A stretch of DNA of 64,000 nucleotides from assembly GCA_013823945.1 (NCBI GenBank), contig PNMZ01000004.1, positions 124,001-188,000 of the forward strand. Reading direction: 5' to 3'. Below are positions 9,780 to 18,240 of the stretch, piece by piece. Under the pieces are notes generated by a model that searched no databases, was not told where the DNA came from, and saw nothing but the letters and a program-made list of their open reading frames with translations. Position 1 is the first letter of the stretch; each line of letters opens with the position of its first letter. The position numbers and the translations under genes are program-made. This stretch comes from a bacterium (GTDB lineage: Bacteria > Armatimonadota > Fimbriimonadia > Fimbriimonadales > Fimbriimonadaceae).

Positions 9780-10322
9780 ATGACTTGTGATGAGGCATTG
9801 GCGAACTTTGAAAAGCGAGTGGCTGACCAGATCGAACGAATGCGGAAGGCGACGGATGGTTTGACGGATGGGCAGTTGAGGGCTCAGCCGGAACCAGGGG
9901 TGTGGGGAGTTGGACAAGTGATTGAGCATTTGAATCTGGCGACGGGGCCGTATTTGACGGTTATGGATCGAGCGATCAGAGATGCATCCGGGGACGGAAC
10001 GGGTTTATTGAAGTTGACTTTTCTGGGCCGATTGATTGCGAAAGCGGCAGGGCCAGATGGGAATGCGCCTGCACCCAAGGCAATGTCTCCCGAGGCGAAT
10101 CAAACGAGTGAGGATGTAGCGGAGTGGTTTCGACAGGCGGATCGAGTTCTAGAACTGCTTTTGGCGGCTCGGGGGAAGAATTTGGTGAGAACGAAGTTCA
10201 AGAATCCGTTTTTGTCGGTGATATCAATGAATCTTTGCGATGGGTTTACGATCATTGTTGAGCACAACGAGCGGCATATTCGGCAGATTGAGGAACGGTT
10301 ACCAAAAGTCGTTGGTGTTTAG
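9780..10322 (+). CDS. DinB-like four-helix bundle protein
   Basis: 180 residues resembling the DinB/YfiT superfamily. Helix 1 is ANFEKRVADQIERM; a potential metal-ligand helix follows (WGVGQVIEHLN), and a C-terminal HNERHIRQIE helix supplies two more histidines. These fit the three-His site of metal-dependent thiol-transferase-like DinB proteins. The substrate is unknown. The gene is divergent from smc, and its 3' end overlaps the surE stop by 4 bases. Confidence 0.7.
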   Translation: MTCDEALANFEKRVADQIERMRKATDGLTDGQLRAQPEPGVWGVGQVIEHLNLATGPYLTVMDRAIRDASGDGTGLLKLTFLGRLIAKAAGPDGNAPAPKAMSPEANQTSEDVAEWFRQADRVLELLLAARGKNLVRTKFKNPFLSVISMNLCDGFTIIVEHNERHIRQIEERLPKVVGV

Positions 10323-11083
10323 TAGTCGTTTGATCTCAACTGGGATAAGACTTTGGAGTTGGTCCAGTCGAGGGAGATGGGGGTGATGGAAACGAAATGG
10401 TTGGCGATGGCGTGGACGTCTGTTTCGGGATCGTCCGGTCGCATGACGACAACACCTCCTTGCCAGTAGTATGGGCGGCCCCAGGGGTCTTCTCGGCGTT
10501 CGACTCGGTCTTCGTAGACGCGTTTGCCCATCGATGTGAACCGGGTGCCTTGGATTTCTTCGATCGCGATGGCGGGGATGTTAATGTTGAGAAAAGTGCG
10601 TTCGGTTGTGGGCAGAGCGATTAGTTTTTGGATGTTGTCGGTCAGCCATGCTTCGCCCGTTTCATAGTGGAGAGGCGCACCTTGGACAAAACACGCCATG
10701 CTGACGGCGATGCTCGGGATGCCGTTGATGCAACCTTCCATTGCACCGGCGGCGGTTCCAGAATAGGTGATGTCGAATCCGAGGTTGGGGCCGTTATTGA
10801 CTCCAGATAGGACGAGGTCGCAACCATCCGGGAAGGCGATAGTAAGGCCGACATTGACGCAATCAACGGGTAGGCCATCCACCATATATGCTGGGCAGTC
10901 CTCGAGAATCGTTTCTCGGGCACGAAGGGGATTGTGGAGGGTCATCCCGTGACCGCAAGCTGATCGCTCGGAATCGGGAGCGACGACGAGGATTTCGGCA
11001 TTTGGGATTGTTTTGGCGGCTCGGGTGAGAACCTTGAGACCTTCGGCGTGGATTCCGTCGTCGTTAGTGATCAAGATTCTCAT
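10319..11083 (-). CDS. surE: 5'/3'-nucleotidase SurE
   Basis: 254 residues with all SurE landmarks: RILITNDDGIHAEGLKVL (the DD metal site), VVAPDSERSACGHGMTLH (SxxS), DLVLSGVNNGPNLG (SGxNxGxN), and YSGTAAGAMEG. SurE removes phosphate from 5'- and 3'-nucleotides using a divalent metal in the cytoplasm. Length is normal. It converges on the DinB-like gene and diverges from the VanZ-like gene, so it appears monocistronic. Confidence 0.95.
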   Translation of the reverse strand: MRILITNDDGIHAEGLKVLTRAAKTIPNAEILVVAPDSERSACGHGMTLHNPLRARETILEDCPAYMVDGLPVDCVNVGLTIAFPDGCDLVLSGVNNGPNLGFDITYSGTAAGAMEGCINGIPSIAVSMACFVQGAPLHYETGEAWLTDNIQKLIALPTTERTFLNINIPAIAIEEIQGTRFTSMGKRVYEDRVERREDPWGRPYYWQGGVVVMRPDDPETDVHAIANHFVSITPISLDWTNSKVLSQLRSNDY

Positions 11084-11125
11084 GGGATGGATTATGGCTA
11101 TGAAATTGCCGATTAGAATGGGATA

Positions 11126-11896
11126 GTGAAGACAGAAAACTTGCGATGGTGGGCAGCGGGAGTCTTTGCGTCTTTGGCGATTCTGCAGGCAGTGAAATGG
11201 GGGGCGATGGGGCTCGCGGTACAGGGCCCATTGTTGCTTCTGCTGGTTATTGGGTTAGTTGTCGCAGGCTTTCGTGATACCTTGCCTTTTCGGAATCACT
11301 TTCTATTTGTTTTTGCCTATGGTTCGGTTTTCTTGTTGATGTGGGCATTTGGTAATCCCGGGGTTGAACTTGCGGTGGGCCGGACTTGGGTTGCGACGGT
11401 CGGGGGATTGGTAGCTTTGGCGGGGGTTTTGATTTGGAATTTGAAGGGTCGGCAGGACTTTAAGTGGTTGCTTGCGTTTATCGGGGCGACGGGATTTGGG
11501 CTATTGATTGCATTTATCTGTGGACCGAATGGAGGGCCCGATTGGATGCACAACTTTTTTATGCGGGTCTGGAACTTGGAGCCGGAAGAGTGGGAGATTG
11601 CGCACAAAGCGGTCGCGATGATTCGGAAGTCTCTTCACTTTTTGGGTTATGGACTAGCGGCACTGTGCACGGCTGTAATGGCGTATCGAGTTCGGAAGAA
11701 TGTTTGGCGGTCGGCTTTGTTTGGCATTGCATGGCCGCTTCCGATTGCGATTTTTGACGAGAGTCAACAGCAGTTGAGCGCCGTGCGGACTGGTCAGGTT
11801 TGGGATGTGCTTCTTGATTTGGCAGGAATGGTTACCTTTTTAGCAGCTTTTGTTATCTGGAACTTGAGAAAGGAGAAGTACAACTATGAAGAGTAA
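11126..11896 (+). CDS. VanZ-like membrane protein
   Basis: 256 residues with about seven hydrophobic segments. The C-terminal part carries the VanZ-like pattern: KSLHFLGYGLAALCTAVMA, then FDESQQQLSAVRTGQVWDVL followed by LDLAGM. VanZ-like proteins are poorly understood membrane proteins; the prototype gives low-level teicoplanin resistance. The start is GTG. Its last 11 bases overlap the next gene. It is the first of seven closely packed + strand genes (11126-18102). Confidence 0.7.
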   Translation: MKTENLRWWAAGVFASLAILQAVKWGAMGLAVQGPLLLLLVIGLVVAGFRDTLPFRNHFLFVFAYGSVFLLMWAFGNPGVELAVGRTWVATVGGLVALAGVLIWNLKGRQDFKWLLAFIGATGFGLLIAFICGPNGGPDWMHNFFMRVWNLEPEEWEIAHKAVAMIRKSLHFLGYGLAALCTAVMAYRVRKNVWRSALFGIAWPLPIAIFDESQQQLSAVRTGQVWDVLLDLAGMVTFLAAFVIWNLRKEKYNYEE

Positions 11897-12962
11897 GGTT
11901 TGGGTGTTGCCAGAAGCGATTGGGACAGGATTAGATTCGATTTGGGAGGAGCCACCCCCGGGTTTGCGCTATTTGGCGGGGCATGGGGAAGTCATTGCAT
12001 TAGTGGATATAGATTCGGTGTCTGAGGTTGTAGGGCTCTCAAAGGATATCAAGGTTCCAAGGGGGCCTCTTGTAGTGGCGGCCTTTGGATGGGAGCCGCC
12101 CAGGCGCAGTGCCCAATTTCAATTGGATCTCCTTACTGTTCATGAAGACGGCAGTGTTGGGTTTGCTGATCGGGTTTCGGCGATTGAGGCGGAAGTGCTG
12201 AAACAAGAGTTTTCCAGATTAGCAACTCGGTCATTGACTCCTAAGTGGGGGGAAGGCTTGATTCATGGATTGGTTTGGGAGGATGGTTCGCTTGATTTAG
12301 GTTGTGCTGAACCAAAGGAGATTATTGGAGATTTGTGGAATTCTGGGTTGCCGGAAGGGGATGGAGAAGTCATGCTTCGTATGTTGATAGAGGATTCTTT
12401 GAATTTGTTTGATGGTTTGGAATTTAATCGTCGAAGGGCGGATGACGGTTTGCCGAAGCTCAATCTGCTTTGGCCCCATAGCTTTGGTTTTGAACCAGAC
12501 TTGCCGAATTTGGCACTGCGGCGTGGGAATGTTGCGCAGTTTTGGTCGGGGGATATTGCATTGGAGGGGATGGCGAAACTGGTGGGGTATCGGCATCGGG
12601 AACGGTCTGGATTTTATCAAGGCGTTCATGTTTCGAATAAGGTGCGTGGTGGATTTTTGCAAGAAGAAGGGGTTTCTGCGTTGTTTGATGAGCGAATTGG
12701 GGGGCATTTGTGTGCGAAAAGGGGAGACGAGGGGCGGTTTTCGGTTGAGGAATGGGATCGATTCGTTTGGGAGCCGATGGCATTAGCCATCCGATCAGGA
12801 GAGGTTATCGATGGGGCGATTTTATGTCCGGGAAGTGAAGGACTAGGATTGATTTTTGGAGCGGCACCGAATGGAGTTCCATTTGATGGACGAGGAATTG
12901 GGGATTCTCGATTACGAAAATTTCGATTCGGCGAAGTGATGGCAAAATTGCTGGGAGGGTAG
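11886..12962 (+). CDS. Degenerate ApgM-like (archaeal-type phosphoglycerate mutase) homologue
   Basis: 358 residues. The middle aligns by eye with cofactor-independent phosphoglycerate mutases of the ApgM type. PRGPLVVAAFGWEPPRRSAQ plus FQLDLLTVHEDGSVGFADR corresponds to RGPLEALGAG...GDVAFRCNFATVD...DRRAGR; PKLNLLWPHSFGFEPDLPNL plus ALRRGNVAQFWSGDIALEGM corresponds to PNLLWLWGQGxxPxLPxFxExYGLxxAxIxxxDLxxGI. The N-terminal DG metal ligand and the C-terminal DH(S) motif of active enzymes are not present (VLPEAIGTG and ILCPGSEGLG instead). I infer a catalytically altered or dead family member. It is fused by overlap into the VanZ-to-solenoid cluster. The family call is by eye only. Confidence 0.5.
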   Translation: MKSKVWVLPEAIGTGLDSIWEEPPPGLRYLAGHGEVIALVDIDSVSEVVGLSKDIKVPRGPLVVAAFGWEPPRRSAQFQLDLLTVHEDGSVGFADRVSAIEAEVLKQEFSRLATRSLTPKWGEGLIHGLVWEDGSLDLGCAEPKEIIGDLWNSGLPEGDGEVMLRMLIEDSLNLFDGLEFNRRRADDGLPKLNLLWPHSFGFEPDLPNLALRRGNVAQFWSGDIALEGMAKLVGYRHRERSGFYQGVHVSNKVRGGFLQEEGVSALFDERIGGHLCAKRGDEGRFSVEEWDRFVWEPMALAIRSGEVIDGAILCPGSEGLGLIFGAAPNGVPFDGRGIGDSRLRKFRFGEVMAKLLGG

Positions 12963-12980
12963 TTGTGGGATACTCGGGGA

Positions 12981-15665
12981 ATGATGTGGCGGCGTGCTCT
13001 TGTCTGGGGGCTCCTTGGTTTGGTCGGAGTCAGTTGGGGTCAGCTGACGGAGCGCGAGATTCAGGGGTTAAGCGATTCACTCTATTTGGCAAACTTTACG
13101 CTTGATGACTTGAAGACAGAGCGGAGTCCGTTCCGGGCGATGGGGGTGAGTGATTGGGTTCGGGATGGGATGAGTGATCCGGTGAAACAAGCAGGGGTAC
13201 TGATGGAAGCCCATCGGGCTGCGATTGGTGGAGATGCACGGATAGGGTTTGAGGCTCTCTTTGGCGCATCGGGCATCCGGTCGGCGGCGTTTAATGGAAC
13301 GGCTCCTCCAGCGGGAATGACCGATGCACCAGAGCCGATTGTGGGGGCACTGCTGCCTTTGGCGCAGGACATGGCGCGCGCGGACTTAATGATTCGGGAA
13401 GCGTTTGCAAAACTTTCAGCGGCGGATCAGCGGGTGTTGGTGGAATCGTTGCCGACTTTGGCGATTGGGCAAAGTCGGGTGAAACTGGGATTTGTACGAG
13501 GTGAGACGGTCAGTGTTGCACAGGCCGCTCAACTCATGGAATCGGTTGATTTAGATAAGATTGCGGCGGCAGGGGTGATTGTTGAATCTGCGACAAAGAC
13601 GGCCGTGGTGAGCTTGCGCGCATTGAAGTTAGACTTTGTTGGAAAGCGTCGATTTATTGTGAATGGACTGCCCGTTGTAGTGGCCGGAATCGGGGCGGAT
13701 TTGCATGATGAGACGGATGCTCGTATCACGATTGACTTGGGAGGGAATGACCTATATCGGGGGCGGCACGGGGCGGGGGTTGGCTATTCTTCGGTTTTGA
13801 TTGATCTGGCCGGGGATGACGATTACCGGGTTCCTGATCTCAGTATTGGGGCGGGAATATTGGGGGTTGGTGTTGCAATTGATGCGGGAGGAAATGATAG
13901 GTTCTCTGGACAGTCCTTGAACTTTGGGTGCGGGATTGCGGGAGTTGGAATATTAAGTAAGTCTGGCGGCGAAGATCGGTATGAATTGATTGCAGCGGGG
14001 CAAGGTTTCGGTATGTTTGGTATAGGAATGTTACTGGATTCGGGTGGAGACGATTTGTATAAGATTGGGCTTTTGGGGCAAGGGGCTGGTCGAACGAAGG
14101 GGTTAGGATGGCTGGTTGATCGGGGCGGAGATGATGTTTATCAGGCGGGGGGAGTGATCGTCAATGCGCCGCTTTTCGACGATGTTCATTATTCGCAGGC
14201 TCAGGGGTTTGGGTTTGGATTTCGCGATGATGCGGGTGGGGTTCCGGGGGGAGTTGGGATGCTGACGGATGGCGCGGGGCGGGATAGTTATTTGGCGGAA
14301 ACTTATGCACAAGCATCAAGCTACTGGTTTGGAGTTGGCAGTTTGTATGACTTGAGTGGGAATGACTTGTACCGGGCGCATCACTATGCTCAAGGAAGTG
14401 CGATGCACTTGACTTCAGCTTTCTTGTTTGATCTCGCGGGGGCTGACGCCTATGTGACGCAGTGGGGAGCGGCGCAAGGAATTGGTCACGATTACGGACT
14501 GGCGTTGTTTCTTGACCGATCGGGGAATGATGTTTATGCAAGCCAGGATGCACGACCGGGCACCGGAGTGAGCAATGGGATTGGGATTTTTATTGAAAGC
14601 GCTGGATCAGATCGGTATGCGACGACACCTGGTTTCGGTCGAGTTGCGCGGGCGATGATGTCCCTGGGGGTTTTTGTGGATTTGGAAGGGGGAGATTTTT
14701 ATCCGGCCGACCTTCGCGATGATCTGGCGGTCGTTGAACCAGGGCTTTCGATTCGGAATGATGCGGCTGGAATCGGAGCAGTGGCGACGGCGGAACGCCC
14801 TCGAATCACCCCAGGATCTAAGCCGTTCCCGGGTGCAGGGGAGATAAAGCGGATTTATGATGTGGCATGCGGATGGCGAGTTGGAAGTTCGCAAGCGGCA
14901 GTAGACGGGGCGATTGATGAGTTGATCGCGATAGGGACGCCGGCTTTTGAGTGGATGTTGGAGAATCGGCTGGCGACGGTAAACCGCTTGGAGGTGAGAG
15001 CTTGGGCGCAGGTTGCGAACGGTATTGGTGAGCAGGCAATTTCTGGGCTTGGGCGCAAAGCTTTGGGGGGAACGGATGCTGAGATTGAGGCGGTGGTGCG
15101 GATTGGCGGTGAGGGCCGAATAGTGGATGTTGGAGCAATATTGCCAAGAATAATCCAAGAAAAGCCAGCGATGCGAGATTTGGCAATCCGAACTGCGGGG
15201 ACACTGAAGGCAAGGGGGTGTGTTGAAGTGATTTTGCCGCTGCTCTTTGAAGCGGACGATATCACGAAGCGCACGATTATGGCGTGTCTTGCAGAGATTG
15301 GTGATCCGGCTTCGGTAGGGACAGCAGCGAATTATATCAATTCCAATGATCCTTTTGTTAGGGATGCAGCGGTGCGATTAGTCTTATCTAACCCGCAACA
15401 GGCGGAGAGCCTGGGTAAGGTTCTGTATCAAGATGTTGATGAAAAAAAAGCTCGGATGGGGGTCGTAATTTTGGCGCGATTGGACATGTTTAACTCGCTT
15501 GATTTGGTGGGACAAGCGCTGAGCGATCCGAGGCCCGGGGTGAGAATTACGGCACTCATAGAATTGAACGGCAAGTGTCCGCCGGCATACAGAGAAGCGT
15601 TTTTGGGGTTGCTTCGTGATCCTATTCCTTCGGTTGCCCGAGTGGCACGGACGGTGCGACCGTGA
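12981..15665 (+). CDS. Secreted repeat-solenoid protein with C-terminal HEAT-like region
   Basis: About 894 residues. An N-terminal signal peptide (ALVWGLLGLVGVSWG) is followed by a helical region to about residue 250. Then come twelve repeats (about 251-583) built on a [hydrophobic]-D-x-x-G-x-D-x-Y core plus a Gly-rich stretch, and a C-terminal alpha-helical HEAT-like region (about 700-894; DITKRTIMACLAEIGDPASV, DPFVRDAAVRLVL, DPRPGVRITALIEL). The D-x-x-GxDxY spacing recalls RTX calcium-binding units, but the unit is longer (about 26 residues). Start: in-frame TTG at 12963, but the ATG at 12981 directly before the signal peptide is preferred. It abuts the ApgM-like gene, and its stop overlaps the GTG of the HIT gene. 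Confidence 0.65.
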   Translation: MMWRRALVWGLLGLVGVSWGQLTEREIQGLSDSLYLANFTLDDLKTERSPFRAMGVSDWVRDGMSDPVKQAGVLMEAHRAAIGGDARIGFEALFGASGIRSAAFNGTAPPAGMTDAPEPIVGALLPLAQDMARADLMIREAFAKLSAADQRVLVESLPTLAIGQSRVKLGFVRGETVSVAQAAQLMESVDLDKIAAAGVIVESATKTAVVSLRALKLDFVGKRRFIVNGLPVVVAGIGADLHDETDARITIDLGGNDLYRGRHGAGVGYSSVLIDLAGDDDYRVPDLSIGAGILGVGVAIDAGGNDRFSGQSLNFGCGIAGVGILSKSGGEDRYELIAAGQGFGMFGIGMLLDSGGDDLYKIGLLGQGAGRTKGLGWLVDRGGDDVYQAGGVIVNAPLFDDVHYSQAQGFGFGFRDDAGGVPGGVGMLTDGAGRDSYLAETYAQASSYWFGVGSLYDLSGNDLYRAHHYAQGSAMHLTSAFLFDLAGADAYVTQWGAAQGIGHDYGLALFLDRSGNDVYASQDARPGTGVSNGIGIFIESAGSDRYATTPGFGRVARAMMSLGVFVDLEGGDFYPADLRDDLAVVEPGLSIRNDAAGIGAVATAERPRITPGSKPFPGAGEIKRIYDVACGWRVGSSQAAVDGAIDELIAIGTPAFEWMLENRLATVNRLEVRAWAQVANGIGEQAISGLGRKALGGTDAEIEAVVRIGGEGRIVDVGAILPRIIQEKPAMRDLAIRTAGTLKARGCVEVILPLLFEADDITKRTIMACLAEIGDPASVGTAANYINSNDPFVRDAAVRLVLSNPQQAESLGKVLYQDVDEKKARMGVVILARLDMFNSLDLVGQALSDPRPGVRITALIELNGKCPPAYREAFLGLLRDPIPSVARVARTVRP
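13731..14730 (+). repeat. Twelve in-frame protein repeats of about 26 residues
   Basis: Successive unit starts read IDLGGNDLY, IDLAGDDDY, IDAGGNDRF, SKSGGEDRY, LDSGGDDLY, VDRGGDDVY, TDGAGRDSY, YDLSGNDLY, FDLAGADAY, LDRSGNDVY, IESAGSDRY and VDLEGGDFY. Each is followed by a variable segment rich in Gly, often G-x-G, and ending in an aliphatic pair. One unit (DVHYSQAQGFGFGF region) is expanded. The regular turn plus aromatic residue suggests a right-handed parallel beta solenoid, possibly calcium-binding through the aspartates. Confidence 0.8.
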
Positions 15666-16114
15666 CGGCAATTCACCGCTTTGTTGAGGAGTGTCGGGCA
15701 GGCTCCCTTGAACGTTGCATTGGAAAAATGGACTCAGGTTGGGTTGTTCTGGGTGATCCGCAAATTCGACCGGGTTACTGCTTGCTCTATCCGGATCCGA
15801 TTGTTGCAACCTTGAATGACTTGGAAGGCCGTGATCGGTTGCACTTTTTAGAGGATATGGCAAAACTGGGGGATGCGGTTTTGGAAGTAACGGGCGCAGT
15901 ACGAGTTAATTACGAGATTCTGGGGAATTTGGAGCCGGCGTTGCACGCTCATATTGTCCCGAGATATGATGATGAGCCGCTGGAAGTGCGCACCAAACCG
16001 ATCTGGCTGGAGGATTGGGAGGCGGCGCGCCGCTTTGATCTTGCGATCGATTTCGAATTCATGGAGAAAATCCGAGCGGCATTGGGCAATGAGCTTGATT
16101 CATGGAAAGGATAG
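15662..16114 (+). CDS. HIT-family protein
   Basis: 150 residues. The C-terminal motif LHAHIVPRY is the HIT triad HxHxHxx with the first histidine replaced by alanine (A-L-H-A-H); the nucleophilic middle His and the third His remain. N-terminal MDSGWVVLGDPQIRPGYCLL also fits HIT hydrolases/transferases acting on nucleotide alpha-phosphates. The GTG start overlaps the TGA stop of the solenoid gene (GTGA), and its end overlaps gmhA by 13 bases. Substrate unknown; a role with the neighbouring sugar-phosphate isomerase is only a guess. Confidence 0.7.
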   Translation: MTAIHRFVEECRAGSLERCIGKMDSGWVVLGDPQIRPGYCLLYPDPIVATLNDLEGRDRLHFLEDMAKLGDAVLEVTGAVRVNYEILGNLEPALHAHIVPRYDDEPLEVRTKPIWLEDWEAARRFDLAIDFEFMEKIRAALGNELDSWKG

Positions 16115-16698
16115 ACCAGGTAATTCAGAACGAGTTTGATGAAGCCCGGAAGTGTTTTGAACGATTTTGGGCTGATTTGGTTGTTCGGGAAAGAATCGCA
16201 GAAGCAGCGGTTATTCTCGCGGATTGTTTTCGATCTGGCGGTCATGTCTACTCGTGCGGGAATGGGGGGTCGATGTGCGATGCGATGCACTTTGCGGAGG
16301 AGTTAAGCGGTCGGTACAGGGCGGATCGACCGGCTCTGGGGTCGATAGCGTTTTCTGATCCTGGACATCTGACTTGTGTGGGGAATGACTACGGATTTGA
16401 AGAAGTCTTCGCGAGAGCGGTAGAGGCGCAGGGGCGACGAGGGGATGTTTTGGTGGTTTTTTCTACTAGTGGATCAAGTCGAAATGTTGTTCGGGCTTGC
16501 GAAGTTGCTCAAGAAATTGGGATGAAAATAGTTGCCATGACAGGTCGTCAGGAATCGGAGGTTGGGGATTTGGCGGATGTTACGATAATTTGTGAGGGAG
16601 CGGGGTTTGCGGATCGGGTTCAAGAGATGCATATTCAAATTGTGCACATCCTGATTGGGCTTACGGAACGTCTGATGTTTGATGAAAGTGCGGATTGA
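16102..16698 (+). CDS. gmhA: Phosphoheptose isomerase-like SIS protein
   Basis: 198 residues with a SIS fold. Motifs match sedoheptulose-7-phosphate isomerase: SCGNGGSMCDAMHFAEELSG RY, then SDPGHLTCVGNDYGFEEVFA, then VFSTSGSSRNVVRA and a C-terminal VQEMHIQIVHILIGLTE (metal-binding QxxHxxxxH in GmhA). GmhA makes D-glycero-D-manno-heptose 7-phosphate for surface heptose. No other heptose gene (hldE, gmhB) is nearby, so the actual substrate may differ. It overlaps both neighbours. Confidence 0.8.
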   Translation: MERIDQVIQNEFDEARKCFERFWADLVVRERIAEAAVILADCFRSGGHVYSCGNGGSMCDAMHFAEELSGRYRADRPALGSIAFSDPGHLTCVGNDYGFEEVFARAVEAQGRRGDVLVVFSTSGSSRNVVRACEVAQEIGMKIVAMTGRQESEVGDLADVTIICEGAGFADRVQEMHIQIVHILIGLTERLMFDESAD

Positions 16699-17215
16699 TT
16701 GGCTGATCTTGATGGCGGTGGGGATGTGGGTTGTGGGTTGTGGGGCAGGAAAGAAGGAAGCGGTTTCGGCCGAAGAGGCGGCAGAGCGAGCGGGGTTGCG
16801 CCGTGACCAGTATTCGTCGGAAGCTAAAGGCGAGAACGTCATCAAGGGGACGGATGGGACGACGACTGAACTCTTGAAAGTGGATGACTTGGGCCAGTAC
16901 GGCCTCAAGATTTATCCAGGAGCGGTTGCGAAGGATGGGGATGCTTACCGTAAATCAGACGGGCGATCTGTTACAGTTTTTTACACATTGTTGACCAGTG
17001 ACCCGGCGAAGAATGTGGGTGAGTTTTATGAGAAAGAGTTGGAAACAAAAGGGGCTAAGAGCGGGGAAACAGGCAAGATTGTGGCGGGAAAGCTCGCGGA
17101 CGGGAGGAGCGCAGTGGTTACGGTGATTGATGAAGGGGAAAAGGGGACAAGGGCGGAGGTTCAGATTCTAGGAGGAGCCGAGGCACAGGACAACTCAACC
17201 GAATCGGGGAAGTGA
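16682..17215 (+). CDS. Putative lipoprotein, hypothetical
   Basis: 177 residues. The N-terminus MKVRIDWLILMAVGMWVVGC is a lipoprotein signal with lipobox VVGC at the end. Mature part: charged linker (EEAAERAGLRRDQYSSEAKG), then a compact domain (YGLKIYPGAVAKDGDAYRKS, VTVFYTLLTSDPAKNVGEFY) of unknown family. The start is the ATG at 16682, inside the last codons of gmhA. No function can be assigned; its position suggests a role with the exported solenoid. Confidence 0.6.
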   Translation: MKVRIDWLILMAVGMWVVGCGAGKKEAVSAEEAAERAGLRRDQYSSEAKGENVIKGTDGTTTELLKVDDLGQYGLKIYPGAVAKDGDAYRKSDGRSVTVFYTLLTSDPAKNVGEFYEKELETKGAKSGETGKIVAGKLADGRSAVVTVIDEGEKGTRAEVQILGGAEAQDNSTESGK

Positions 17216-17232
17216 GCGTCTAGGTTATTGAG

Positions 17233-18102
17233 ATGGCGACAAAGAAATACGGAGCGGCTCTGGTGGGAGTGCTGGTTTTGGGTGGGTTTGGCTATGGTGC
17301 TTGGTACATGCGAGGAAACGATGGGAAGTTACCTTGGGAGTCGAAAGGATTCGCAGGGGTTGTGCCAACTGCAAAGTTAACGCTCCCGAAGGGGACTCCG
17401 ATTGAACTGATTTTGCTCGAAGGGATTGATGCAGGGGGAACTAAGGAAGGGGCACTTGTCGAAATGGGTGTTTTGAAGGACGTCAAGGTGAGTGGCAAGA
17501 TCGTGATCCCAATGGGAGCCAAGGCAACGGGTGAAGTGACGAAATCGAGGGGGGCGAGCCTTTTGGGGGCGGTCACGAATAAGCCTGCGCGGCTGGAGAT
17601 GACGTTGAAGTCGGTCGTTTTGGCAGATGGTCGCGAGATCGAGATTCGTGATCAAGACGAGGATTTGGTTTATGTGTTTACGCAGGAAAATACAGCAGAG
17701 CGCCTTGATGCGGCGAAGATTGACAACTTGTGGAACGATTCAGGGGCGAGAAATTCTTTGACAAAGATCGCTCAGGGGGCTTTGGAAGGGAAGAATCTGG
17801 GGGATCAATCGGCGGAAGTTCAGAATTTGGCGGAGCGATTGGGGCTGGAAAAGGCTAAAGATTTATCCAAGGAACCGGGGAAAGAGGTGACGATGGAGCG
17901 TGTCTTGCAGGCGATGGCGGACAACGACGCGGGAGGCGTGGATGGGGTTCAGGCAGTGCTGTTGGCGCAGGCGGTGGGAGAAGTCAGCGATATGGTTTCG
18001 AGCGTTGATCATAAGTTGCGCGGGGTATTCAAGGGTCGTACGATTCGGGCGACGATTGGGACGCCGCTGATGGTTTGGACGGTGAAAGACGAAGTTTTTT
18101 GA
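17233..18102 (+). CDS. Membrane-anchored protein of unknown function
   Basis: 289 residues with one N-terminal membrane segment (YGAALVGVLVLGGFGYGAWY) and an extracytoplasmic domain. The segment LPKGTPIELILLEGIDAGGT, then VKVSGKIVIPMGAKATGEVT, then LKSVVLADGREIEI has the strand-rich pattern seen in VirB10/TrbI-type and similar beta-barrel domains, but the resemblance is weak. The C-terminal half is helical. Last gene of the 11126-18102 cluster, 17 bases after the lipoprotein. Confidence 0.5.
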   Translation: MATKKYGAALVGVLVLGGFGYGAWYMRGNDGKLPWESKGFAGVVPTAKLTLPKGTPIELILLEGIDAGGTKEGALVEMGVLKDVKVSGKIVIPMGAKATGEVTKSRGASLLGAVTNKPARLEMTLKSVVLADGREIEIRDQDEDLVYVFTQENTAERLDAAKIDNLWNDSGARNSLTKIAQGALEGKNLGDQSAEVQNLAERLGLEKAKDLSKEPGKEVTMERVLQAMADNDAGGVDGVQAVLLAQAVGEVSDMVSSVDHKLRGVFKGRTIRATIGTPLMVWTVKDEVF

Positions 18103-18240
18103 GGATAGGGAATGATGATTGCTCGGTTGGATTGAGCTTGGGTCATCCAACGGTTCGAGTCAATAAATGTCTTTACTTCTCGATCACTTTGGATACAAAT
18201 TTTCACAAATTACATGGGAGACAGCAATTATCTACCTCAC

